Source: Onthophagus taurus (Eukaryota; Arthropoda; Insecta; Coleoptera; Scarabaeidae). From it: DNA of 64,000 nucleotides. The stretch lies in NCBI RefSeq assembly GCF_036711975.1, contig NC_091967.1, forward strand, positions 9,176,001-9,240,000, in the 5' to 3' direction. Positions within the stretch are counted from its first letter, which is position 1. The number at the start of each line of letters is the position of its first letter. Shown here in pieces: positions 13,101-28,100 of this stretch. Under the pieces are notes generated by a model. It worked only from the letters and a program-made list of their open reading frames with translations, was not told the DNA's origin and did no database searches. The position numbers were made by a program, and so were the translations under genes.

Positions 13101-16100
13101 ACACGACACATGCTTTCCACACTGTCGAAGCTCAATTAATTATGCATCACTTGGACGGATCAAAGCGTTCTCTTAATTCATTTATCATGTCTACGGACCG
13201 TAAATAAATCGTTAGTATTAAATATTTATGTTTAATCAATATTTATTGCAAATGTATTTCTGTATCAATAAAAACGGAAAAATATTCGTTTATAGTATAT
13301 AAATATCTTCGCAATAAAAAAATTACTATTTTCATTTTTTAACTAATCGTTTCTAAAAATATTATAATGATAGGAAGACGTAGCTAGGAATTATGAGACA
13401 AGACTATGTTGAAAATTCTCTTGGTGAATTAACGATATTTAAATAATTCCCACAAGTTAAGCTTCTTCTTTTTAGAGTCGTCGTCGACGATGTCGTCAAC
13501 GTTCCAATCTTATGCAGATTGGATTAAGATCTGAGAGTGCAGTGGAAGCCCCCAGGCGACAACGTTGTTATGGCAGAAGCTCCATAAAAGGAAGAGCAGA
13601 AGAAAAGACGTAATTACAAAGGTCAGGGTACCCGGCGAGCAATTCAACGGATCTTGGAAAAAGAAATATCGGTTCAAGCATTTCCTCAAACAACTTAAAT
13701 ATTAAACGCGACTTAAAATGTAAATTATGATATTTTATTTTTTGCAAATTTTGTACATTATATGACAAGTTTTACGGTCTGCTTTATTTTAACGAAGGCA
13801 TTTGCATATAAATGTGGAAAGTGTATAGCGTCAAGAGGGAATATTCGACAACTTTTTTACAAGAGAAACTTCTCTATGTAATTTCGAAATGGTATCAATT
13901 CGCATTAAATATTTTATATATGCAGATAAGGGAAATAAAACTGTATTAAAATAATTACTGTGGGTGAATAATTCATTGATTGTTATCGTAAATAACCTAC
14001 TACTAAAGCGGTAATGGTGGAATACTTTATGAATCGGCAAATATTCTACGCGAAGATAGCATCAGTTGGCTCATTTATAAACACTGGAAAACTGCTGCAT
14101 CGGACTCCAATAAAAAAGGGTCGTTTTATTGCTTGTCTAGGGCAGTCATCCGTTGAGTTGATAACGTCTGTAGTACGGTTCGTTGAGAAATCGGCCATGA
14201 AAACTGGAAAAACAAGCTGACGTTTTCTATCCAAAGCTTCGTAAATCTTATCTTAAAGTATATGAGCTGTTTTAGATAGATAGTGAAGCTGTTTGTGTTA
14301 ATTTAAAACAAACAATATAAAAATATAATTGGTCAAGTATTCATTACTAGATATACTTTAATTACGAAAGAAATTGGGAAAGTTATTACCCACTTCCGTT
14401 AAGATCAAAGGTAAAGGAAAGTAATTCAGATTGAAAGATAACTGACTCTTTTTTGCAGAATTTGTGAAATATCCAAATTTGCGTTATTTCGAAGGCGAAG
14501 TGTTAAAGCTCCCCTCAAAAAATGATTGTGTAGATGCTGACTGAATATTGAAATAAAATATGATTTATTTTCAGACCACTTTCCATTGATTCTCGAAATC
14601 TTGGAGGAGTGAAGAACAGAAGATAAGTTTAAAAAACTAAAGAGTTACTTATACAGTTAAAAGGACAACGGTAGAAGATCAGATCATATTCCAATCAATT
14701 GTTGGAATAAGCACTTGACCGTTTCACTTCGAACCAACCTTTCAAATCTTAAACTTAAAACTAATCTCCAACTGAGACTGGACAATATCTTGGATATACC
14801 TGCTTAAGAGTTGCCTTACAAACATAACAGATATCATCAGCTCTGTCATTTGGCTTATCATAGAAAAAATCCGCAGAAGGGAAAATACACTGTGCTGTTA
14901 GATCCATCTATGAAAAACATATATCCGCCGCATATATAAAAAGAAAAAAACGTTGCAGAATCAATATGGTTTGTTCAAAGAAATAAAAAACTCTGGCAAA
15001 TTGGAAGAGGATATGTTGGAAGAAAAAAATTTCTTCAAATTAGTTCAAAATGGTTACGACTTAAGTATATTGTTCATTTAATTAACACTACTGGCCGTAC
15101 TTTTTATATTTCAGGCAGAGGACTAGATACTGCTAATGAAAGCTAGTCTTCAAGCTGCATCTAGTCTTCTGCCAACAGTATTTAGTTTACCATTGCTAGT
15201 ATTCCGTTTACCAGCAGTCTTCTCCAGGCAATATCCAGTCTTCTGCAAAGCAGTATCTAGTCTGCTATTCCCAGTATCTAGTTTATCATACGCAGTATCT
15301 AATCTTTTATAATGAGAATCTATTCTTTTGCTAACAATATTTAATCTTCCATAACCACCAAGTATTTTTAAGCAGTATCTAATCTGCTATAAGCGGCATC
15401 TATAATAAGAGTCTAGTATTTTACAAGCAGTATTTAGTGTTTTATTAGCAGTGCCTAGTCTTCCATTGGCAGTATCCTGTCTGAAACACAGCTTCCAGTA
15501 ACGCACAGTTGGATGCCCAAATATGATGAAAGAACGACGGTGGCATATAGACCAATATCATTTTTATGTTTCTTTCTTCTACTGTTGGAGAAGATTTAAA
15601 ATATGAAATCTGATAAAATGGTTTTCATTAATGGAAGACAGACAGCTGATATTTGAACCATTTTGGAAAATGACGTGGTGAGAGAAAAAACAGGCTTTTA
15701 GAGTATGCAGAACTATGTTTTTAAATACTCTGCAAATTATTATTCAAACACAGAAACCCTGTAAACACCATATACACCATTAGATCGTCGCAAATGCTTA
15801 TCCGAATTTCTGGCTTCATTACCAGTTATGAACAGTTATGGAAACACACTCCATTTACTAAAAAGGACGTTTGCATAACAATATTATCCTTCTATATACT
15901 TTGTATATTTGCGCAAGTAAAAACTACTTCTAAAGATACAATTATAGAGTTAAATAAGGGTTGTCTGAAATATCGCCCTTAGCTTCTTTAAAGACTTTAT
16001 TAAATATTCACTGGTATCTTGGTAAAACGGTACAACTTCATATCTTTACAACGTTCATTAAAAAGTTTTAAAACACTTTAGTTTTAGTCTTACTTGATAA

Positions 16101-19100
16101 ACTTGTATCTCCGTATACGTGTTAATCTTAAACTTGAATTTAAATTATTTAATTCTACTAAGAAAAAGTATAACTTTCGTGCAATTTATATTGATTTTCT
16201 GTAACATAGCAGCTGTACGTATTTCTCCTTACAAGGACATGTAGACATAAATCTTGTTTCGGGTAACTGATACGATACTGGGCGTACACTCAAACATAAA
16301 TTACGTCAATTCAATGTCGTTACATTTCGCCTTCAAAGAAGTTAATTAAAGTTATAGGCAATTCTTTTAAAGTTATTTTATTTTATTATTCGTTTCGATG
16401 CTGCACAATAAAAGAATGATTACAAGTTAATTAAATCAACACGCATTGATTTTGTGGAATCGAACCACGTATATAATCAGAGTATACTTCATTAGTATTC
16501 GTTGAAAATCAAACACCTGCCCCTTTTATTGACTATGTTTACATACATTCATACATATATTGATGTATTAATTACAAAATCTTTTGATCGTAATTGGGGG
16601 GTTTTGTAACGTAACGAATGGAATTGTATGGAGACGAACCGAAAACCAAATGAATAATTAGTAACTGTTGACGAATGTGATTGATGTAAAGTACTGTTAA
16701 TTATAACTATGATACAACAAAATAGAATATTTTAAAACAAAAAGTGGGTACGTAAATATTGAAGTTATTCAGTTGAATCGTCTGTTATATTCCGTATGCA
16801 GTAGAATATAACGTCTGTTATAAAATATTCTTTATGCGATGGTCTTAATGCGGACTCAGGGGCCGTAATTCACAATTCTTTCTGGCCGTGGGGAAAAGAA
16901 ATCGCCCCACTAATTTCCTTTTCCCGTCTAGGGGGCGTGCTAAAGAAAAAAATGAGCCGACGTCAGGGGAACAACGGGCGGGCTAAGGGGATCCTCGACA
17001 TCTTTGCTTGAAGCCAAGAACGAAAAAAAGGGGTTAGCACTTTTACCCGCCCCTATTGCTCTTCTCATAACTTAGGGAAAGTAGCGGTAAACTTTTCCGG
17101 TTTTCCGTGATTTATAAGCTCACGTTTTACTAAAAAGTGAAATGAACCTATATCAGAGATAATAGAGTTACAAAAATGGAAACGGTTTAATAGAATTACG
17201 AAACGATAAAATAATGTCATTGTGTAAATTTCGGGATTACAAGTCGTACGTTAAATAAAGCCAATCCTCAATAAATCACTAGAGAGGAATCGGTAAAGCA
17301 TATTTGTGTTCACACGTGCACATGAGATTTCCACAGGCGTTGACGCATATATCGTCTGGTATAAACGTGTATAGCACATATCGTCCGTTCAGTGACCGTT
17401 GGCTCGCGGTACACTTAGCATTGGTAGACACAGACAATATACCCTCGGTATAATTTATCATGTAGATGTATGTATGACTGGCGGATACCGAATGAAGATT
17501 TAGTGTCCAACCGTATGTTTATCCAACCAGAGGTATCGTTCTCATTATGAATTATAATTGAAATTAATTTATTGCGATAGTCCTCACACCTACGATTTAA
17601 CTAGATATGGATATCTTTAGTATTATTTACATATTTCGACAATTTTAACTTGTTTTTTCAAGTACAAGTTTCGTGTACTTTAAGAATTGATCAAAGTAAA
17701 AGTAGGAAGTATTTCGTAAATGAAAACGTAAAGCTTTATATAAAATACAGTAGCAGTACATGCGATTCTTAAACATGCAAACTTGTAAATGCTAAGCCGT
17801 TATTTATTATGCCGGGTTTTTATTAAACTTTTGATCGTCAATTACAGAGTTACGATCACCTTAATCAGCACGTGTTAGGTGCATGCAAACTATTTATAAC
17901 ACACCATGTTTTAGAATTAATCAGATTTATACGTAATTTATAGCGTAAACCTAAAATTGTTATAAATTAGTTAATAAAATTTAGGTATTTAAATAAAATA
18001 AGTTCTTTCTCGCTATAAAATTAATATAATCAGTACAGGTTTCGGCTAAAATGCCATCATTATCTGAATTGTCAAATAAAACAAGAACTTCTCTCAAGAC
18101 AGCTCTAGGTCTTGTGTTAGTTCTAGTGATAGTGCTACTGTAAAACTAGAACTAACACTAGACCGAGAACTAGAAACATTCGGGTTTAGCCGCACGTCTC
18201 TCAAGACGGCTAAACCCGAATGATTCTAGTTCTAGGTCTTGTGTTAGTTCTAGTGATAGTGCAATACTAGAACTAACACTAGATCGAAAACTAGAAACAT
18301 TCGGATTTAGCCGCACGTCTCTCAAGACGGCTAAACCCGAATGATTCTAGTTTTAGATCTTGTGTTAGTTCTAGTGATAGTACTAGTGTAAAACTAGAAC
18401 TAACACTAGAACTACGAATCTTTCTAGTTCTAGGTCTAGTGTTAGTTCTAGTTTTAGTTAACTAACATAAGCATTAGAACCAATACTAGACCTAAATCTA
18501 GAAACATTCTAAGCTATATCCGAATTCCGTTCTAACGAGGTTTAATCGAAGTTTAACTGTAATTATCTAAATTTGTATTAAATAATGTTTTACAACTGCT
18601 GAATACCTACAACAACATTAACATTAAGTAAAATAATAATTACAACGTTAATAAACCGAATCTCGTCAAGGTAACGCAATAAAAGGGTGCTTTAATTAAG
18701 AAATTGCGGTTCAATTAAAACGACGCGCCAGACGAATTTAAACTCGGTACGTTTCACGAAAACGCTACTTTGTCCCATTCTCCTCTAGTGCCGAGACCGT
18801 GAATGCCACGTGAATATTAAACTTGTACAATAGTAGGTACAACGTCAATGGGTACCTGCGTTCTGCATTTACTTGAATGTGTTTCGCAGGACGGCAATAA
18901 AGAAGAACATACGTAAACGAGGCCAATTCCCGTGGCTACAACTAAAGTGCGAAGTAGCTCCCGATGCTGTCTTAACTCTCCAATTCTTTCGGTCCCCTCG
19001 ATACCAACCGTCTTTCCGAGAGAATCAAGAAGTTAACACGTACGAAAAGCGGAGATGTCGTTGCTGTTGTGTCTTGGCTTCGTCTTTGCCCTTGATAATA

Positions 19101-22100
19101 AGCAAAATTTACGGACGCCAGACGACGCTTCGCGTCCGTTTGTTTCGTGAACGTGGAGAAAATTTCTAAACTGTTTACAGAGTTGTCTGCGACGTGCTAC
19201 GTCGATTTGTATAAACCTTTTGACGGTTACCTATTTTACATTTTCACGCTTGCATATACAAACTTAGTATTTACATTTATTATTTAATTTTTTTGTTCAA
19301 TTTGTTTTCATTCAAAGTCTTCAAATAATAATGTGTGTATTGATTTTCGAGGGAGATTCCAATTTGAATTTTCTCTTTCTACGAGATTTACGGAGTACTT
19401 CGAATACCGTTCAAATTACAATAGTCTTACTGAAAGGCGAACATTAACGTTCGTTGACGTTCCAAGATCGGAAAGAGCTCAAGCGCTTCACTTCCGCCAT
19501 CCAGTCACACAGACGACCTCCCGAAGACCCGTCGTGCAAATTTAACAGAACGCCATTACACGTGAGTTTGTGAGTTAACGGAACGAGACTTGGGGAGAAG
19601 GGATTTTCGTCGATATCCTCACATTCCCCCTTCCTACTAGCGTGTTTCCAAATTTGGCTTTACCCCCAAATAGCACGTTACTCCCGAGGGATTCTCGCTA
19701 GTTGTAATGTCGAGAAAGGCAGCTGCCGTAGAGATATAAAGTGACATTTCTATGAACGTAACATGCTCCACTTAAGCTTCTTCCTAATGATGTCGAGGAG
19801 AGATTCGATTAAGTTACCTAACCTGTATTATCTGCTGGATACAGTTTAACTTAAATTGTATTCAGATTTTATTATTGGTTCAGGTTACGTATGCAGATTT
19901 TTTTTTAATGAAAAGAAAACTTAATTGGTTTTTCTAAACGACGATTACTAAACGGTATACCATACCTGTTTGGGTTACACGATTGATTCTAATACTAAGG
20001 GTAATTTCATTGAAAATTTTCATATTAAGTAAAATACGAATTGGTTGCGCTGCTTCCATAACGATACTTTCAGTAGAGGCAATTGAAAGTCACTTCTGTG
20101 TGTTTGATCTGCAAAGTTTATAGAGCTTTATGCCAAATGGGGCTCTTTTATATGGATTGAATGAATTCAATCGTCTTTTGAATTTTGTCCAATATTCATC
20201 CACTTATACTTTATTCTCTGGAGAATAAAAATAGCTGAATATATTGTTTATACAATCCATTTTTCCTAATACTGAAGAACAATTAAAACTAGAACTAACA
20301 CTAGAACTAAAAAGTTTCTAGTTCTAAGTCTAGTGTTAGTTCTAGTTTTTGTCCAATGAAAAGTACTGTAATATTATAACCAATCATTAGCATAATTTTG
20401 AAGATTTAAAAACGTATCATATTGAAATAATTATAAATAATAATAATTATAAACTTATTTTTATAATATAAAAGACTATTTACTGATGAACTGGTGAAAA
20501 TCACAACCACACTAATTGCAACAAACTTTAAGTTGATCTACCACAGTGTTCCAATTGTGGCCAAGATCATCTAGCAAGCTATCGAGGCTGTAAAATTCAC
20601 ATAACTTCACTCCATCTTGTCTCCTCTCATCCTTATCTAAGCTATTCGAACGAGTCATCGATTTAGAGAGGGACACTCCACGGTTCACCAAATGGCAAGA
20701 GTAGCGGAATATATCGAGGAAGAGTTCGAGGCTGAAAAGTTTACCGCTGTTGTTTCGCTGGATGTAGCAAGGGCCTTTGATACTGTTTGGATTGAAGGAT
20801 TAAAATACAAGCCATTCTGTTCTCCTTCCTGGAGGAGAGAACTTTCTCCGTCACCATCAATGGATACTCCTCCAGCACTCGAAGAATACTTGCAAGCGTC
20901 CCACAAGGTAGTAGTTTATCCCCTGCTCTGTTCAACATCTTTATGCATGATATCCCGACCGACGTAAACTTCGAAATGGCCTTGTTTGCGGATGACATGT
21001 TAATAATGGGACAAAACGACATCCTTATCGATGCTATTGAAACACTTCAAAGGTCGGTGGACATAATCCAAAAATGGTTATCAAAATGGACCATTCTGCT
21101 CAATGCCAGACCAAGATTTTGTCGCTAAGACCCTATCGAAATGCTCCTTACATTATTATAAACGACCAATAAATACAGTGGAAAGCAAAAGATGAAGCCA
21201 TTAAATACCTCGGAGTTCTCCTTTATCACCACCTCACTTGGAAACTCCACATAAACTCAAAGGTCCACCAAGGATAATGAACATTACATTATAGAACTAA
21301 CACTAGACCTAGAAATAGAAACATTCGGGTTTATCTGTGCATCTAAAGACTTAAAAAGACGTATGATTGAAAATATTTTGTCCGTTGTATCGAGATTTTA
21401 CTGTATTATGTTTATGTTGTAACTTTATAACATTTACCATGATTAGTGTAACGTTGAAATGTATTCCGTTATACCGGTTATATGAGGAAATCCGATTTGG
21501 TATTCCGTTATACAGGTTAGATGAAAACTATATTCATTGGAATTACATATTAATCGTCGCTATTCATTTATCCAAACAGTATCTGATTGTGTGGCGGCAC
21601 GTAGTTGAGTCTAGTCTTTGTTCGAAAGGGGCGGCAAAAAATAGGGCGACAGCAGTGTCGAAACATGCCGGAATTACCGGAATCGACCTTTTGTCCCGGA
21701 ATACCCTTTTTGTGTGAGCTCTCCCGTAATAGGTTTTCAGAGTGTTTGTTCGGGTTCGCGTAACCATGGTAGCTGTACGGCACGTATATTTATATATTGC
21801 CGATTCACTGCGCATGGAAAATAGATCAGTCGGCTTACTATCGAAAATGGCCGGAGATTTATGCGACCAACCAAGTCGTGACTTCGTTCAACGTGCAAAA
21901 AATAAATAGTGTAGGTCTACTTCATTCCACTAAATTCCCATATTCCACGGATGTTATGGCGCATTTGTTTTAAATCTTCGATGTTTTTCATGTTTTGTTT
22001 ACTACAAAATGATTTATATCTTCAATGTAATAATATTTAACTATCTATTTCAAAAATTTTGATAATACCTATTCCACGCTTTACGTTTTGTGATGATGAG

Positions 22101-25100
22101 TAAATAAATTCCTGTTTAGGTAATGTAAAAATAATAGGTCTTTTGGTTAAACACAGTTTTCACATATGAAGTCATAACTTAACTCGGTGTACGACACTCT
22201 GGGTGTAAAATGCTTTCCCGACAGTTATAAATATCGCTTATCCGGTCGGTACAGAATGGATCAGTTCTCGTGGAAACAAAAATAGAAGAGGATTTATTCG
22301 TCGCAGTGTATCGTGTCGCGCTTAAAAAATTATCCAGCGCATTTTCTGCATAATAAAATCGGGGCGAATTTTAACGTTTGCCTAGTGCATGGTGTGAGTT
22401 ATGGGCGGAATGGAAGCGCGCGCCATTTCACTCTTCCAGCTGCGTCCAGTTGACGCCTATAAATAAACCTGAGTCCAACGGTTTGGGGATTAAAACCTGC
22501 GGCCGGGGTAGTCCTGGTTTGTCCTGGATACTCCCGTCTAGTCCTGATTCCCGTCCTGAACGTCCCGGTGCTCTTCCTGTCCATTCCCCACCGTCCTCTT
22601 CTCAATCAATGCCGACAGCGTTGCACTACGGACGTTGAATTTGAAGTGGATGGGCCGCAGAGGGCCGAATAGGAGGACCCTTTAGGGGGGGCGGCATAAT
22701 ATCGTCCTTTCCCGAACGCAAAGAGGGCGGTCGCGATTCCGGTGGACAGGGAATGCATTATTGATGAGAGTACCCGCAGATTTGATGTTTCTTAAACCTT
22801 TGCTGCCTATAAGTACACCAACGAAACGACGCACTTCATTATTCCACGTAATTTGTAAACTTACCTTTTGATCAAACTTCCCACAGAAAATTTTATTTTT
22901 CCCAAAAAAAGTCTACACTTTTGCAGAAATGGCGAGTATTTGTGATGTGGCAAATTGCCTCTTTTATATAGAAATGCTCGAATTCAAATCATACATCCAA
23001 CAAGGAATAAACGAGTAATGATGAAAATCGCCTGAAGTCGTGTATTACATATGACTCACGTACAATCTGCTGCAATTTTGGAAGGTCGCTTTTGATATGT
23101 AAATAAGCCGTAATTGTACCTATACGAAACCGTGCGGTGGTCTTTTGAGACCGAACCCGACGAAATTGTGCCGCAGGCACCATCTTCCTATTTGCTCGTC
23201 ACGAGACTTGTCCTGACATTTACTTTTGCATTTAAATTCGGGGATTTTTTCCGCATGGTCGAACGACGAGACGCGATCACACCAGCCTCTCGGATAGTTG
23301 CGTATTAGATTATGTAAATGCGTGCTCGAGCGTGTGACAAATTTGCATTTTAAGCGGACGGTGGCTTGACACGTACCGACCTTCCAAAATAATTTCTGCT
23401 TAAATGCACCCTCTCTCCACTTTCTAACTCAATATGCTCGAGATTAAATTTAAATAAACAAAAATCAAACGACAAGTCAGTTAGAATTGGATTGAGAATT
23501 ACAAATTTCCATATTTTCGAAGAGAAGTATTATTATTTTTCCTTATATTTGCATACGCCAACAACCTTATCCTTATTTCTGCGTAATTAAACTGCCATTA
23601 GCAGTTGCCTTCTTTGCATACATTCCGGTTTTTTGTAATTGAAAACCTATTTTAAATCCTACAGCTTTACTAAAGCGGTCGCCGCACCACAATTAAAAAT
23701 AGATTAAGATGAAAAATTCCAATCAAATCTTGGAAAAGAAGTGCACGGCAACATAAATTTTAAAAATCGTTCAAAGGTTTGTACTATTACCAAGTTGAAC
23801 ACTACGGAAGAGGAAAAGTTTTAAGTGAGCGCAAACAAAGGGCCAAGAGAAAAAGTTGCCCCCTCAATTAGTTTTATTAAAATATTCTTACTTTGTTTTT
23901 TACCGTAGTGGTTTCAATTCAGAACAAGATAAGACCTCCTTTCTTACTCATTTTCAATTAAAGTTGGGAAGACTTAATTTATTGGTGGGTAAGTTTTAGA
24001 AAGAAAAACTTTTATAATAGTTATTTGCCTTTAAGCAAATTTAGTAAAGTTCTACCTGCACTCAATTAATATCGTTTGTTCTTATAACGAGCTTCACTTC
24101 GTACTAAAAGTAATCGTTTTTCATCTATCAAGATTAGAAAATGAAATAAACGACCGTCCCTATTAGCGGATATTAATGGGGCCTTGTTTCATGATGCACA
24201 CCCATAAAGGCGAGTAGACGTCACCGCGAGGAATATACACACTTAAAACGTGCTCGAAATTTCCTGGCCGTTTAGCAAAATGGTTATTTAGTGTGTCGGT
24301 AATTGCCGACTATTTGTAATACGGTCAGGTAGAGATGCGTGACAGTTGTGGGAAAGCACGATAGCTTCGTTTACGAATAATTAAGGCTCAAAATACTCGA
24401 GTCACGACAGTCCCGCCCCAAAATCATCTTTAACTACCCTACGGGAACCCCGTTCAACATCACTAGCTTACATTAAGATTAAGTACCTAGATACTATGCG
24501 CTACACTTTTACTATCTTAATACCTAAGGATTAAAATTATTATTTCTTTTCCTTTATGTATGTACAGAGAGTTTCAGAATTAAACAAACAAAACATAATG
24601 AAATTATAGTTAATTTTACTTGTGTACAACGAAGTTTGTGGATAATCTTAATCTTAAAGACTTCAGAACAACTATAGACGTATCTTGTCACTTAAGGCCA
24701 CTATTATTATATTATTTTTTCTGGGAGGCTTTTCTGGGTTACTGCTAATATTTGTGTCTTTATATTAAATGTACTCTAAGCAAAATCATCCTTGATGAGA
24801 ACATACAAAATATTTATGGCACATTAAATCTTCATCAAATTTTGTTTCATGATAATATCTCCACTCGTTCATGAGATACGAGTTTTTAAAATTTATCTTT
24901 CATATCTACAACAATCAAATATGCAGAGTTGGTGCATTATATCTTTATTAACTTTAATTGCTTTCTAATCATAACGATATCTCAATTAGTTTTTGAGATA
25001 TGTTAAAATTAATTACCCATACATTTATGTTTAAGATTATTTAAGGATGTAATCAAAAAATCATAGCTCCGAAATTTGAGGATTCGAAGAATTGACTTTC

Positions 25101-28100
25101 AATATATTAAATACTAAGTAAATTTGCTTTAAATTGCTTTTTAATTCACGACGATATCTCAATTCGTTTTTGAGATACGATTTTTAACGTCTCTTCTTAA
25201 AGTTTAGAATAAACATGACAAGTTGGGTTTAAACATTCATAACAACGATCTTTGTGGAAAATAAAAAAATATTTATGGCACATTAAATCTTCATCAAATT
25301 TCCTTTAAATTCTGTGTTGCATGATGATATCTCAACTCCTTCGTGAGATACGATTATTTTAAATTTATCTTTCATGTCTAAAACAATCAAATATGCAGAG
25401 TTGGAATTAAAGCATCATAACAACGATGATTATGGAAAATAAGAAATGATTTATGGTGCATTACATCTTCATTAAATTTGCTTTAAACTGTTTTTTATTG
25501 CATAACGATATCTCAATTCGTTTTTAAGATACGTTAAGATTAATTTTAATATTCGAAGAAATGATCTTAATATCAATATATTAATATCTTATATATTAAA
25601 TACTCTAAGTCATGATGATCTAATTCATGATGATATCTCAATTACTGTTTGAGATACATAAATATAAAACGTAAAACGTGTAACGTAAATTAGTAAAAAG
25701 AATGTTATGGATTACTTGGAAACGAGAATACTTTATACAATTCCACAAATTTAACTGTCTGAGAAAACTATACGTATTCAGTTTTCCTCCGGAAGGGAAT
25801 TGTTGCTTTGTTTCGAGCTGTATTCTTCGAAACAATAAGTAGAAAACTTAAGAAACTTTAACACAAAAGACGTTAAGTGGTGAACGTGTCTCGCTAATTC
25901 GTATCTACTGAACTAAGGCCGAAAGTTTTTATTACACGAAATCTTTTTGTGAGATAATTTTAGATTTATTTCATTTTGTTTATTTGTATGATAGTTGTTA
26001 GATAAAATTTTTAATAGAAATTATCAAACCGAATTGTTACCTATTTAGAAATTTCGACAACAATGACTTGATTATCACGCACACAATACAGGAAACTCCA
26101 TTAGACCAGTTAGCGAAACGCGAGCAGTTAGCTCGAATTCTCATTACGTGTAATCAGTATTTGCTTAAGCATTCCCTGCCATGACCAGCACCACCGCCAG
26201 CATTCTGTCCTACATGCAATATCAACAATCCATTAATGAACAGATAGACATTGCAACTCATGTCACTAATCCAATGTTTCATCACCCTACATTATCGATA
26301 TAAAAGTTTTAAACGATGCTATTTTACTTTTCTCAACATTATGGGATCGATTGAAACTATCTAGTAAATTCGATATCGAAATCCTCAAGAGAGTACCCAA
26401 CTCGAACTGGGTAGATTTTTTTTTACACCAGGAGACGCTTATTGGTCGAGACATTTTGATAGAGTCCGGATCGACGTTTCGGTCTTCTCCAATTACGTCT
26501 CACAGAGATACGTTATGATTGAATTTGACCGTTGGTGGTATATTTTCGTGGAAAACGGGGTTCTCTCACATACACATACGTGTTTGCCTGCATACCGTCG
26601 ATATCGCTTCTCTGACGGGTTATTTATTCAGGACGGATGGAAAGTTGACGGACTGATCTTTTGATTTATTTTCGAGATGATAGGAAATGTGATTACCTCA
26701 TATCCGCCTTGTAAAACAAGAATGAAAGGATATCACCGTGAAATATACGTGGGTTTCATGTCAAAAAGAATATATCAATGTTGAGGTTGTGTTGAAATAA
26801 ATTCAATATTTATAAAACTTTAAAAGAAAGTAGTTGAGTTAGTTTCAACTTGCTGGGTGGGTTAGTTTAATTTAAAACATCATGCGGAAAATTAACTCTT
26901 TAGTTTTCTTAAAGTTGGTTTAACGACCAGAACATAAAATGGTCGATATTTGCATTACGTGTTAATATAATTAAAAGCAGATGTTTCGTATTCTTTGTTT
27001 CATTAATAATGTCCGTTTTTTCGTTTCGACGAATATTTTTTATCATAGGTTTTATGTAAAGGTATGAAAAAAAAAATAACAGACATTTCGTTAACTAGCT
27101 ACGCGAGGTGAATACGTAGTATTCGGCGCTTTTTATCTCCTCTTTTCTCATTACAATCCCACCCTACGCGGCACTGGAGAATCATCAGTTCGTTTCAAAC
27201 GTAATCCCTCGTGGGACTGGAAATCCCTACACCAGAGGAGCAATCAGACGAAATTGACAATGTATTATTATCTGTGGGGGATGACTTTCCCCACCAACGA
27301 TGGCAAATGATTGACAACCCAACAAGATCCCATCTGTCGATCGACAATTCATGTCAGTAGAAGTGAGAGTTTGAGAAGATAAATTTAAAAAATATATTAT
27401 CTTTTACAATTTCTTTTTGGTTACATTTATTACAAGTTGTATTTTGCAGTAAAATTCAGTGGTGGCGTCAGTTACTGCGCGAGGTCGAGGATCTCAAAAG
27501 ATAATCATTTAGCCGCCATTAACTGAACTTTAGTCACGATAACTTCTGTGCCACCGCACTTAATGGAACGGTTTGCATGCTAAAACACCTAAACCACTTC
27601 CCCGGTTCCACTCCAGTAAGGGCTCCAACCAAGCACAATAACGATGCCTGCTGTTATCTTCCCATTAGATTCTTGCCAGTAATGATATTGTGTCGCTTTT
27701 CATTCTATGCTAGAGATAACATCCTAGAAACCACGTATTATATACAAAACAAAACTACATAATAAAACACATTTTCTTACAATTTATTGTTCACTTTTAA
27801 TCAAACTATAAATGGAATTATTTATTTCTGATATTTTTAGCAACCAGCGAAGTTTTGTGCACAACAAATTCATCTAGTACCGCAAAAACGCAAGTATGGG
27901 CACAACGGTCTGCTCCATTCTAATAAATTACAGTCACAATAAACTGTGTTACAATCCCCGAGAAAATATAACCACATAAACAGATGCTGACAAACCGAAA
28001 GAGCAACACTCCCAAAATTTACTACATTTTTTACACCTCCCAACGTATCCATTGCTGTATTAATTATAACATCATAAGCATTTAAAACGTAAAGTAATTC

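Noticed and set aside
22378..22638. 86-codon frame in the GC-rich island, with an overlapping minus-strand frame
   Set aside because: GC-rich sequence lacks stops by composition; both strands are open and the translation is low-complexity Pro/Ser/Arg.
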